Shown here one piece after another: positions 23,359 through 34,177 of a DNA stretch of 64,000 nt. The position numbers and the translations under genes are program-made. The notes under the pieces were generated by a model. The model made no database searches. It was not told where the DNA came from and saw only the letters and a list, made by a program, of their open reading frames with translations. The stretch's first letter is position 1. Every line of letters begins with the position of its first letter. Origin of the DNA: Poronia punctata (Eukaryota; Ascomycota; Sordariomycetes; Xylariales; Xylariaceae); the NCBI GenBank assembly GCA_022579005.1, contig MU401507.1, positions 2,066-66,065 of the forward strand. The letters are read 5' to 3'.

Positions 23359-25023
23359 TTAAAAAGCAAGCTCAGGTCTTTGGTGTTCGAGCTCGTGCTC
23401 GTGCTCGATCTCCCGCGCCCGTCTAATTGCTTTCTTGGGTTTCGGTCGAGTAGCCGCTGCTCTCTTTCTCTTGTCACCTATCGTGACCGCCTTCTTCTGG
23501 GCCTCTTCATCTTCACTGTCGTCTGTTCCGGAACCTTCCTCCTCCGATTCGTCACTTTCCAGCCAATCTTCAATGTCATCCAGATCGTCTTCGTCTTCGT
23601 CTCCACTCTCTTCAAAGTCAGAGACATACTCTACCGCGCCGTCTTCCTCCTCTTCTTCCACCTCAAACTCTTCCTCTCTCTCGTCCTCTTCCTCGCCTTC
23701 TTCGATTCCGGTATCCATGTCCTTGTCTCGGGTGGCTTCACCTTCGCGTTCCATGGCGTTGAGGACCTTCTTCCAGATCTGCTCACTCACATTGAGTGGT
23801 TGATCGCCATATGCACCTTCGCGTAATCGTCCGAGAAGCTCCCTCTCAATCGCACGTTCGAGCTTAGCCGCAGCTTCCGCCTTCCTCTCTCGAGTCGCTT
23901 CACGCCTGCGGACTTTTGGTGCCAGCTTGGGGACGATCTTTTCGCCAAGTCTAGCTTCTTCTTTCGCCAGGCGCCTCATTCGAATGCTGACTTGCGTCAG
24001 TCGAGTAAGGCGTTGCTTAGCCCTACAGGCACGGTAGTTAGCATGTTGAGGCAGCGGAAACCCACCCCATCGTTGATTGAAAGTGACGGCAAAAAGAAAG
24101 CCAAGCTGCTCAGCGCGAGGACGGACACCCCTAGTTGACTACGGCAACCGAGCACTTGGCCTCATAGCGGCCAAAAAAGACCCTCAAACTCAAACCACAT
24201 ATCTGCTAGGCATGAATATGCCCGCCCCCAACCAACCAAGGAGGCGGGGATACGCGGGTGTAGATAGCGAAAACAGGGGCGTCTTCCTACCTATGAATCA
24301 TATACTGTGGCCAGTACTTGAGATGCTCCTCGATCTGTGACAAAGCTTCTTGATAATTCTGGGAAAGCTTGATCTTTTGCCACAACTTTGAGGGCAAATG
24401 ACTATGAGGCGTCTGGTCAGCTTGAAATGACAAGAGCGAAAACCCGCATGATATTCTTCGATGTTTATAGATTCAAACTGCATCTGGCGGCTGGGAATCT
24501 AAGCCGCTTCCCTCTGTCTGCACAAAACCAGACTTAAGGATCGATCTCACTTACGCTCGTTCCGGAGTCTTGATGTAAATATAGTTGATGGCTTTTAAGG
24601 GATCCGGATGGGGCCGTATCGTGGCATATCGGCTGTATTTGCTTTCAGTACGTAATGAATCCCATCATAAATGTGGAGGCATACCTGTTGGCAAGGGGGC
24701 AACTTGTTCTGCTGCAGAGACCAGAAATATTCATTCTGCCAAGGTCAGTTTTGCCCTGTTCTTATCTTTACGGGGAGGAAAGCTCACTCATTTCGGCAGA
24801 ATGTCCTCTCGCGAGTCGCCTTAACCTTGTACGCGCAGAACTGCTTATCACTGCAGATACATAGTCAGAATTTGCACAGCCACATCGTCCACATTCGAGT
24901 GCGCTGGTATGAAATATTATTTCCGTGATAAGAGATGGGACTCTGAAGAGCCCAGCGAGGAAAACAGGTACTTTGTGTGGGTTGGCAGACTCACATTACT
25001 TGCCAGATGATTTCGTCGCTCAT
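23359..25023 (-). CDS. MAK16: ribosome biogenesis protein Mak16 (60S assembly)
   Basis: A nuclear/nucleolar factor for 60S subunit assembly and 5.8S/25S rRNA maturation (with Rpf1 in yeast). Six exons: 24995-25023, 24788-24850, 24685-24735, 24555-24641, 24291-24401 and 23359-24022 (334 aa); every junction keeps phase. The joined N-terminus reads MSDEIIWQVIDKQFCAYKVK, then TFCRNEMNISGLCSRTSCPL, with four conserved cysteines. Next come SRYATIRPHPD, YIYIKTPERAHLPSKLWQKI, HLKYWPQYMIHRAKQRLTRL and GEKIVPKLAPKVRRRE. The C-terminal ~110 residues are acidic (EEGEEEDEREEEFEVEEEEE) and end in a basic KRKRAAATRPKPKK nuclear-type signal. Introns are 268, 153, 43, 52 and 144 nt, an unusually dense 5' end. 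The gene is divergent from MSS1. Confidence 0.93.
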
Positions 25024-25613
25024 TGTTACAATGAGGGCCACCGGGCAAGGACTAAACGGCCAGTAGAGAACGTAAATTTCAAGGCTCTTCGAAGTGATGT
25101 CCCAATGAATCCTTTAGACTCTGTTTATATTTGTTTCAACTGCGGCGGGGGTTAGAGGGATTTGCTGGAGTTTAGAGAGGTCGACTTCGTAAGAGAAGGG
25201 GTAGACTGTAATAAATGTAGGTATCTTATCTGGACTGCATGAAAAAAAAAAGTTTTGGTCTGAATTGGTATGGCAAAGGGTCCCACCCCCACAAAACATG
25301 AGGCAGCCGTTTGATTGGTCCCCAAATTTGATGTCTGGCACTCGAGCAAGAAGCTTATGTCTGTTTAGCCAATCAAACACGTGTGCTGCTGCCGCCAGCC
25401 AACTTATCCTGTCGACTTCGTTTTGTCTACACGTACCTACTCGTACATACCTCTTTTAGGGCTCTTGATACTTATTGATCTCCATGGGTGAGATCAAATC
25501 CCCTTTCATGACCGTACTCATACATTTCTCGATAGACTTCTTGCGGAACTCATGAGGCAACAGTACCCTGACTCGATCACAACAATATTGACTACAAAAA
25601 CCGGCTGTAATCT
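25024..25613. other. divergent promoter region MAK16 / MSS1
   Basis: About 590 bp between two head-to-head starts. No factor site assigned; short open frames here have no family resemblance. Confidence 0.5.
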
Positions 25614-27473
25614 ATGCAGCCTGTCGTTACTAGACGTATGGTCAGCCGACGGCTCTCCTCAAGCCTACAACACCTACTTTTCAGAAATGCCGGGCTTCAC
25701 AGTATTGTTAGGCATTCATGGCGCTGTTTCCCAAGGGCGTCTGTCTCTGCTTTTCAAACGCTACATGCATACTATAGACCTCTACCTGCATACAACACGT
25801 CCACCGTACAAACTGACACCATATATGCCTTATCATCTGCTCAAGGTAAAGCAGGCATAGCGGTAGTTCGTATTTCTGGTTCTTTATGCACTCAAGTAAG
25901 CAATAATCGACTCCGTGGAACGACTTTCCAGCTAAGCCCGCTTTCGAGATTTATCGTGAGCTCTGCCCGGACAAGGAAGCCCCAAAACCTCGGTATGCCA
26001 CTGTAAGAAGCCTGTTCATGCCCGGCTCCCGCGGATCCGAGGTTCTGGATTCTTCCGCTCTAGTCCTCTATTTTCCTGGGCCACGCACTGTGACCGGCGA
26101 TGACGTGCTAGAACTCCACGTGCATGGCGGCAACGCCACTGTCAAGGCGGTTCTGTCGGCCATCCCCAAATGCCGCACAGAGGGGCGTATTCGATATGCG
26201 GAGCCTGGGGAGTTCACCAGACGAGCATTCATGAATGACAGACTCGATCTAGCCCAGGTTGAATCTCTTAGCGAGATGCTTGCAGCTGAGACGGAGCAGC
26301 AGAGACGGGCTGCTGTCCGGGGCAGCTCAGGGGCCCTGGGTCGAACATATGAAGAGTGGCGACATAGTCTATTACAAGCGAGAGCCGAGATGGAAGCCCT
26401 TATTGACTTCCAGGAAGATCAGCATTTCGACGAATCACCTGCTTCTCTGGTGCGAAACGTCAGTAGCCATGTCGAGGATATTCTCAAGGGCATAGAGGTC
26501 CACGAGATGGCCAGTCAACGGACCGAGCTCCTCCGCAACGGTATTCAGGTTGCTCTGTTAGGCCCTCCTAACGCCGGAAAGAGTTCATTTATGAACCAAA
26601 TCGTCGGCCGGGAAGCATCCATCGTCTCCGGTGAATCTGGCACTACACGTGACATAATTGAGGCCAACCTCGATATTCGGGGCTACCTCTGCACATTTGC
26701 CGATACGGCAGGGTTCAGAACCGCCACCGCGACGGGTACCGTGGGCGCCACCCAGCCCGCAACCAAAATCGGCGCGGTTGAAGAGGAGGGTATCCGTCGT
26801 GCAAGGGCCAGGGCAGCTCAGTCTGATGTTATCATCGTGCTCGCCTCGGTGGAGGAGTGCCCGGCTGGAGGCTACGAAGTCCGTTATGACCCTGAAACTC
26901 TGAAGCTCGGTTCCACTTGCCGCCAACGTCTGGTACTGGTGAACAAGGTCGACGCGGTGCCCAAGGCGGATCTTCATGCCATCGTCCGCAAATTCCAAGA
27001 TGTGCTGCGGACGATACCGGGGCTAGAAAGCACCGCCCCAATGCTCATTTCCTGTAAAGAAGCCCAGAACCCCGATTCTAGCCAGCAAGACCCCGGCGGG
27101 CTTCGGGTCGTCGCGGAGGAGTTAGTCTCAACCTTCCGGAACATGACCTCCCTCCCGGCCAGCTTGCAAGACCTCCACGGTGTCACCGAACGCCAGAGGC
27201 AGCTTCTCGTACAATGCCGAAATAGGCTAGAAGAATATATCGAGGCTACGGAGAGTGTCGTGAAAAGCGACGAGGGAGCCCCACAAGACGTCGATCTCAC
27301 AATTGCTGCTGAGCACCTTCGCTATGCAGCTAGCTGTCTTGGGCGTATTACCGGTCGTGGGGAGGCCGGCGATGTCGAAGAGATACTCGGTGTTATTTTT
27401 GAACAGTAGGTGCCCCCTTTCCACTGCGAAGTTTCGAGTCTCACTGGGATACAGGTTTTGTGTAGGTAAATAA
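25614..27473 (+). CDS. MSS1: mitochondrial tRNA modification GTPase (MnmE/GTPBP3/Mss1 type)
   Basis: Works with Mto1/MnmG to install the taurinomethyl/carboxymethylaminomethyl-type group at wobble uridine 34 of mitochondrial tRNAs. Exons 25614-25895, 25949-27405 and 27455-27473 (585 aa). The N-terminus is Arg/Ser-rich without acids (MVSRRLSSSLQHLLFRNAG), as for a mitochondrial presequence. The TrmE N-domain starts at DTIYALSSAQGKAGIAVVRI. The helical domain flanks a G domain with G1 GPPNAGKSS near residue 299, G3 DTAG near 345 and G4 NKVD near 425. The large exon alone stops after GVIFEQ. Splicing the donor at 27406 to the acceptor at 27454 adds FCVGK, the invariant C-terminal FC(I/V)GK motif with the essential cysteine. 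An alternative start is the ATG at 25638. Confidence 0.93.
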
Positions 27474-27853
27474 ATGAATAGATTGTATCATAATATGTAA
27501 GTACTATACAGCTCTCCCCAGTCGATACTCTGGTAAAGAAATATTCGCCCGCCCTTGTTATATAAGTCTATACCCAAATGCAATGCTAAATCGTACAAGT
27601 TGTCGTCCGTCGCCGGCGCGGTTCTATATCTAAGATGCTCCCCTCATGGTCATACAGTCGTGTCTGCGCAGCCGGTGTAAATGCTCAAATGATGATTCCA
27701 ACTCCAAGACGATGCAAGGACAAAATGAATCTGAAACGACGAGGTGGTGGTGTGGTGTGGTGATACAGGATTTATGGGCTGAAGAGTCGACCGTTGGCTC
27801 CTCCTCGATGAGCCATCGGCCATTAGCCCCTCTCTCGGCCCATAGCGGAAAGT
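27474..27853. other. intergenic between MSS1 and the repeat-protein gene
   Basis: About 380 bp, convergent 3' flanks. The plus-strand open frame crossing it is the shadow of the repeat protein. Nothing else seen. Confidence 0.5.
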
Positions 27854-28081
27854 TTAGTTGTATCCTGAGCGGCCGAAAGATCTTTGACCATCCTCGTCAT
27901 CGCCGTCCTTGTTATAACCTGAACGACCGAAGCATCGCTGGCCATCTTCATCGTCGCCGTCCTTGTTGTAGCCGGATCGGCCAAAGCATCGCTTGCCGTC
28001 TTCGTTGTCCCCGTCCTTGTTGTAGCCAGATCGGCCAAAGTTTATGGGCTCAGAGTGTGATGAGAGAGCAAGGCCAGCCAT
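27854..28081 (-). CDS. small acidic 18-residue-repeat protein of unknown function
   Basis: I do not recognise a named family. It has 75 residues: a 13-residue lead (MAGLALSSHSEPI) and an Asn, then 3.4 copies of an 18-residue unit FGRSGYNKDGDDEDGQRC (variants: D/N before EDG, K or Q before R, C or S after R), ending FGRSGYN. At DNA level the 54-bp units differ mostly at third codon positions while the amino acids stay the same. That argues this frame is translated and under selection. No signal peptide or membrane segment is visible. The ATG context is good (TCACAATGG). The acidic spacer plus basic pair plus short Tyr-containing core superficially resembles precursors of fungal ribosomal peptides, but no modifying enzyme gene is nearby. 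Short repeats of the GYNKDG kind also occur in unrelated proteins. Confidence 0.6.
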   Translation of the reverse strand: MAGLALSSHSEPINFGRSGYNKDGDNEDGKRCFGRSGYNKDGDDEDGQRCFGRSGYNKDGDDEDGQRSFGRSGYN

Positions 28082-31000
28082 TGTGATCGTGGACGACGGA
28101 GCTTTGTAGGTTGCGAATTAAAAATTTAGGAGTGCGCAGTGAGGATAGGTAAGGCCCCTAGCAAGTCACGATCCGTTCCTTAACAGTAGGATGAGAAGAT
28201 GGAGTTCGGGATATTGATGCTGATGGGAATGGAATGTAAGATGGCAAAGAAACAAGTATTGGTGGTAGAGGTATGTAAGTTCTATTGTGACTCGTTATGT
28301 TCTCGTATTGTAGTCGTTGTGATGAGGATGTAGATAATTGTGTTTCAAGATCGGAAGCCTCCCGGTCTTATATATCTCGAATCCTAACTTGTAAGCTCTG
28401 ACATATCGAAGAAGTTCCCCTGTAATATCGCGACGGTGCCTGGGCCACCAGAATGGGTCCGGCAATGAAGTGCCTGGCCCCCTAGACCGGTGCATCATAG
28501 GCATTGCTGCGGTTCGAGCCAAGAGTGGTGGGTACACCATAAGCCTCAAAAGACTTAAAGTAGCCTAGCGGACCTGGTAGGATCCGGCGGAGATCCTTAA
28601 GCGGTGGGATATGTTGAATACCCAGGGAGCGGGGACGACGTCTCTTTGGTGGAAATGCCAATGAAGACAAGATAAAAAAAGAGCATATAAAAAAGGTTGT
28701 CAGGGTGTGAATACAGGAAAGACGAAAAACGGGTCTGACATTGGCAGAGTCGCCAGCAAAACTTTTGCAACTGTGAATGTCCACGTTGCATTTCTGATCG
28801 TGGCCGGCGGGTCCATTTTTGGCAGTCAGCAAGCACCTATGTACACCAAGGACTATTTTCCAGAGGCGCTATCTACATGTCCAAGCCAGAAGTGATGTAG
28901 AATGGTGGTTCTGCAAAGCACCAGAACTGAGAAGCAAGAAATGGGAACTGTTAGGGGTGCCGATACCTAGGTGCATGATTACCCATTGCCTGTTCTCACA
29001 CCAGAATCTGCAACATGTCTATCAATGATGCATGGAACCATCTTTAGAAGACGCAGAGAAGGCGCCGTGCAGTATCCGAGATGACCCATGTGCCACTTGA
29101 CGGCGTGGCACCCCTGCAGTCAGTCCTATTTTGGGGGCCGTTAAGGGCGCACCGCGGCACAAGGGACAGGGGTCTTTGCAGTGCTCCATAATTGTAGGGC
29201 TTAGTGGAGGACATCTGCGCTGAGTAGCGCCTGTACCTTACTTTAGTTACAGCCACTAACCTACCCGCATCTGGTCTAGAATGCCACCAAACCTGTCCAG
29301 AGTAGGTATGTACCCAGAATATACGTTTGAGTAGGTACTCGTAATACTCCTCATCTAAACATGAGGTTCTCTACGGGGGCCACCTCACAGCCTTCTAACC
29401 TAGCCAGATCTTCGGAGGTGTTTGTCAACGTGAAATCTCCAACCTATAGGCCGTAGGTTAGTACTCAATGTGGCCATGTAAATAGAGATGTAGCTATGTA
29501 CAAGTTTTTACCCCTTTGGACGGGTGCCTTTCTAAGTGTTGATGCTGCAAGGTAAGCCGACACAAATAAGAGGCCCTGATACCTAACCTACACGTACATG
29601 TATGCAGATAGTAGACTAATAGGAGAAGCCACAAGGCGATGCAGAGCCTTTATTACCGTTATAGAACTTTACTAGGTACGCAGACCGCAAAACACTAGTT
29701 TGGGCATACTATAATGACTATAAATATAAATATATACCTAGTATAAAAATAACTAGCTATAGTAATGTATATTACATTATATATAAGAACATTAAAGTAG
29801 GTAAGTAGGCTAATACATGTATATACTACACTCTAAGCAGAGTTTAAATAGTACCCCTGCTTATCATGTTCCCTATATACTCTTTTGATTTATTATCTGC
29901 TGTCTACTAAGTGCTGTAACTATTGTAAGCATATCATTTTTCGTAGAATATTACAGAGCCACATTTATCCCGGCAGGCTGGGAGTAGGTGGGCATGCCGC
30001 ATGCGGGCAAGGCAGACAACCGTAGAGGACCACTATTTTAACACGGGGAAAATTGTCAAAGTTGTCCTAGTCTAGCATTGGAACCGAAGACTAACGTATT
30101 ACTGCTTATTAGCCCTCACAAAATATCTAACTTTATCTAACCTTAAAGCCTTGGGGCAGCAAGGCACCACTGCTTTTACCGGCCCGGTTACTATTTCGCA
30201 TGTCATGAGGTGGAACCATTATTGGACTTTCTTACCCTAGCACCGGTACATGCATCTACATTGCACATGGTAGTTTTTGCGCGATGCGGTGGTAGGCGCA
30301 CCCTTGCCAATACCTACCTTACCTGTTCCCCCTGTGTACCTAGTTACCTACTACAGACCATGTCTACATCTGTATCGTAGTCGGGAAGTCCACCAACTGG
30401 GAGCTCGCAACCGCACCGAGAAAACCAATCGGCCGAGGCCGAAATTAATCCATAACACGGCAGCATGATAACAGTCATAGACTCGCCCATGCTGCTGAGC
30501 GCTAGACAGAGCCATTATGATACAGAAAGAGCAACCCCTTATTCTACTTATCTGTAAGTCTTGCTATGTATCTCCACTTTTTAACTAGGTACCTCTCAAC
30601 CCTCGTCACAAATGAGTCATACTTTATGTCTCTAACAGCATCATCATGTAAATGCAATAGTTCTGTGCAGCCGACCATTCTGGACACCCAACATAGTGCA
30701 GTTCTTCTACACGTATGCTCGGTTCCGACTTGTTGGTAGCGATGTAACGCCTGTGCCCCTTCCTGTCCAGTTAAGTGGCTACTTTGGCGACGTAATTTGA
30801 TGGGCAGGCCCGGGACGGTGGGTGCAGGGACAAAGAAGGATGGAAATGCTCGCTACAGTGTAACATGGTACTGTTTCGAGTCATATTGCTGTCGGTTGCA
30901 AAACAAGTTGCATCCGCGGCCGAGGCACGGGGGACCAGCAAGCTCTTGCGTTACAGGTGCTTCAGATCTTGCAGGCATCTTTAGCAAGTAACAGTCGCAC

Positions 31001-33968
31001 TGCAGCGGTGCGCAGCTGCCAGCTACCACCAAGGGTACCGATGGCCCGTATACATACCACACCATTTGGTTCTTGCAGGGCTGCCACGAGGTTAGTCAAG
31101 GACCCCTATCCACTCTATTCTTACAGGTACTGTACGTGCTTCAGTACTTTGTCCCAATCAACGTGGTGTTGCCCGCGCCAATGTAAGCTTGGACAGTACC
31201 CAAGTAGGTACCCGACCTACCTTTGCACGGGCTTAGCACCTTGGGAATTCCAGGTTAGAGGTACATACTATTATGTACCAACATAAGCTCATTGCCCAAA
31301 TTTGGAGGTGAGATAAGCACTACCTCTTGGGCCAAGGCCGGCTGTCCAATAGCACGACCAGGAATGTTTAAACGGTCGAAAACTATTTTTGTATTTCGCA
31401 GCAAAAGCCTCCGAATTTAGGGCCAATAGGCTTGCCAAACCATGACAGTGGGTAGTCTAGGTAGCGGCACCGCCCATCTCGGGACTGTTTTTAAACTGCA
31501 AGTGTCCACAATCAGTCAGCAGGTCCAAGACTATAAACGTGTGATAATTTAGGATAAGTTATCACACATATACTCAGACCTATAGTACTTGATTCATACC
31601 CTCGCACTCGCGTTCCCACGTCAGAAAGTTCACAGGTAATCAGATTATTACTTGAAGGGTTTGCCGGTAATGTTACCCTATCCTATTATTTGTCTAATAA
31701 TCTACTAAGGTTAGTCATCGGTCCCGGTTATATCACGTACTTTTCCGGAATCCACCCTTATTTGTTGTTCGTGGGGGGATGGGGGGATGGGGGACGCGGG
31801 TACTAAGAATATTTCTCTGACTATAAAATTCTCGATTATTAGGTGAGAAAACTTGAAGTTGGGGACGGTATGATGACGAAAAGCAGGCGTTTGTGACGAC
31901 AGAGGGGCACTTCTCGACCACGTTGAGGCTATAACCAGCCTCCAAGAACGTAAGCAGCCGTGGACGTAATGTACGGGATACCGAATTGTTTTATCGGCGT
32001 CCCCAATTCGCTACCAATATGTGTAACGACCGAGACATTTCAATTTCTAATCTGGCTAGTGCCTTCTTTGGAATCGTCCAGGATCTATCTTCTAGTGTTT
32101 CTCTGATGGTCGGTCTCGAACTTCTTGGGGCGATTACTGCGTAAGCAATTCCACCTTTTTTTAAAAGAGAGGAAAAACTGAAGAGAGTGGTCACTAGTTT
32201 TAGATACCTCCTAAGCCCGGCAAAGCTTTGTGTTCCGGTAGTCCATCTCTCACCAGGCTGCCAGCAGTTCGATGAGCATTGTCTACAGATGTTGGCAAAA
32301 CAGAGGAGCCAGGTGTTCTACCGATACGGGCGATTCAATGCTACGTACTATTAATAAATAACATGTTAGAGTGAGTGTAGATATACCATGTCGACCCCTC
32401 TGGCTAGCCGGCGGATGCGTTGGGATCGCCTGGCCCGCACATTGGAAGATCTCGGCGTGACTACCTCTTGCACAACTCGTTCACTGATAGGACGGCAAGG
32501 TACCCCGAGGCGAACGCTGGTCCCCTCAAGCCCATTGGAATAACCGTGCCGTGTTATAGGCTACCCGGCTCTCGGCGTCGTCGTAGGTTCGTGACCCCAA
32601 CCGCTCCTGCCATCCGGGTAGGAGTGAAGGATCTGGATCTGGATCTGGATGTTAAAGACTTGCTAGTGTACCGGTATACCTTTCGGATTTCCGATCCGAG
32701 GACACCCTCTCATTTTTTCTATTTCCTCCACGTGGCCCTGTATTCGAGGTCGATGGTTTAGGCATGTATTTCCGAGACAAATCATCCATCCCAGCTATGC
32801 AGCACGGCGGGTGGTTCTTCGTAAGGCGGCAGAGCAGCGAGCCACGACCCTCGAGGCTTAGGTAGCTAGGCCCCGGGATTCTTGTCTTTGGGGGTCACGG
32901 TATAGGGTTTTCGTGATGTTTCAATACGATCCTATTTACGGAGCTGATGTCCGAGCTGAGCTGTCTTGTGTACTGGTCCTTTACTCCGTCTGCCGAAATG
33001 ATGGAGCGCTTCTTCATGTGTCCTATTCGGCTGCCATCCCATCTAGGCACCCTCTACTTCATACACGCCCTATCCAGCTCCGATTGTCAGCTGGCTTTGA
33101 TCGAACCGGGGCTCGAAGGCTAGGTATGGTCCAGTCGAGGGGCCACACCTTTTCATCGATACGTAGTAAGCAAATGTCGAATTCCACCTTGTTGGACAGA
33201 TTTAGGATCCCATTCAGCCACGGACTCGAAAGGTTACACCCGAGAGTCAAGTTCGGTATAGGATACAGCGTAATCTCGGTCTCGAGACAGAATAGAGCAA
33301 GGGCGCGGCACGCCTATACTATCAACTTGACGAGAAGCTGGTTATTTTAAACGGCGACGTTTGATAATATACCGAGGCAAAAATGCCTACAGTAAATGAT
33401 GATGCGTCTGGATTCTGGATCATTGCCAAGCTCGTCTGGCCCTTTTCGTTTCAGCCAACATCTACACATCCAGTCCGCTCAGAAACACCCCCTATCTATT
33501 CAGGCTCCCGCAACATTGTCGTGGCCGAGTAGGTAGTACACAGAGACGATCGTCGAAAAATGTGAAGAGTCCACCGATGCCCGACTGCGTGAACCAAGCC
33601 CCCCGTCCCCAACACGCCTAAACATGCACATTGCATACTTCCAGGACTGATATAGGACGTTCAAAGTCAATGCACCAGTACGAGTAGACTGTCCTTTTCC
33701 CTTTTCCCTTCCTTTTCTCGTTCCGCAGGGGCGCGGGCAGAAAGAGTGGGGGGGGGGGGGGGGGGAGATGATTCAAACCCGAGCATCAAGTTGATTTGGG
33801 GGCCATTTTCGTCTTTTTCCACGTGGAACTTGAAGTCGCGCGGCACAGTGCGGCGTGAGGATCAAAAGTTCAGCTAGCTTCGCCTTCAGATTCGTTGATG
33901 CCTGGAAATCCCACTCTGAATGCGCCGACTTGTTAACAATGCCTACAATAGACAACCCGTTCTCTCGC
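28082..33968. other. 5.9 kb with no defensible gene
   Basis: 28082-28480 is probably the upstream region of the repeat-protein gene. The open frames at 28482-28832, 30277-30468, 31733-31945, 32420-32761 and 32913-33350 are short, lack family resemblance and do not join by obvious splice sites. TAGGTAC-type words are common at 29300-29830. There is a four-fold GGATCT run at 32628-32650, a G-rich stretch at 31771-31799 and an 18-G run at 33748-33765. I see no rRNA, tRNA or transposon ends. Confidence 0.5.
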
Positions 33969-33988
33969 GGGGGGGGGGGGGGGGGCGG

Positions 33989-34044
<56 letters not shown>

Positions 34045-34177
34045 CGGCGNNNNNNNNNNTTTTTTTGTGTGCCTTTATTTTTGTTTTCTGCCTGATATCC
34101 CAACTTTAATTGCGCCCATTTTTAACCTTTGCCTAAAATCCCCCCCCCGTGCCATCCCACCCCCCCCCCCCCCCCCC
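33969..34177. other. assembly gap (10 N) with homopolymer flanks
   Basis: Ten N at 34050-34059. On the left is about 80 bp of almost pure G (33969-34049); on the right a T run and then C runs at 34140-34148 and 34160-34177. This is the pattern of poor read ends joined at a scaffold gap. The true distance and sequence are unknown. Confidence 0.9.

Noticed and set aside
27854..28081. CRISPR-like array from the 54-bp units
   Set aside because: The repeats are coding, contiguous and without spacers; the genome is eukaryotic.
28482..28832. 116-residue minus-strand frame upstream of the repeat-protein gene, considered as an extra exon or separate gene
   Set aside because: It contains one hydrophobic stretch but no recognisable family. 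I could not find a phase-compatible splice to the repeat protein.
32913..33350. 145-residue plus-strand frame
   Set aside because: No family resemblance, no splice partners, ordinary chance length for this composition.
33763..33790. B-box-like GATTCAAACC suggesting a tRNA
   Set aside because: No T-stem pairing, no A box, and the upstream sequence is a G homopolymer.
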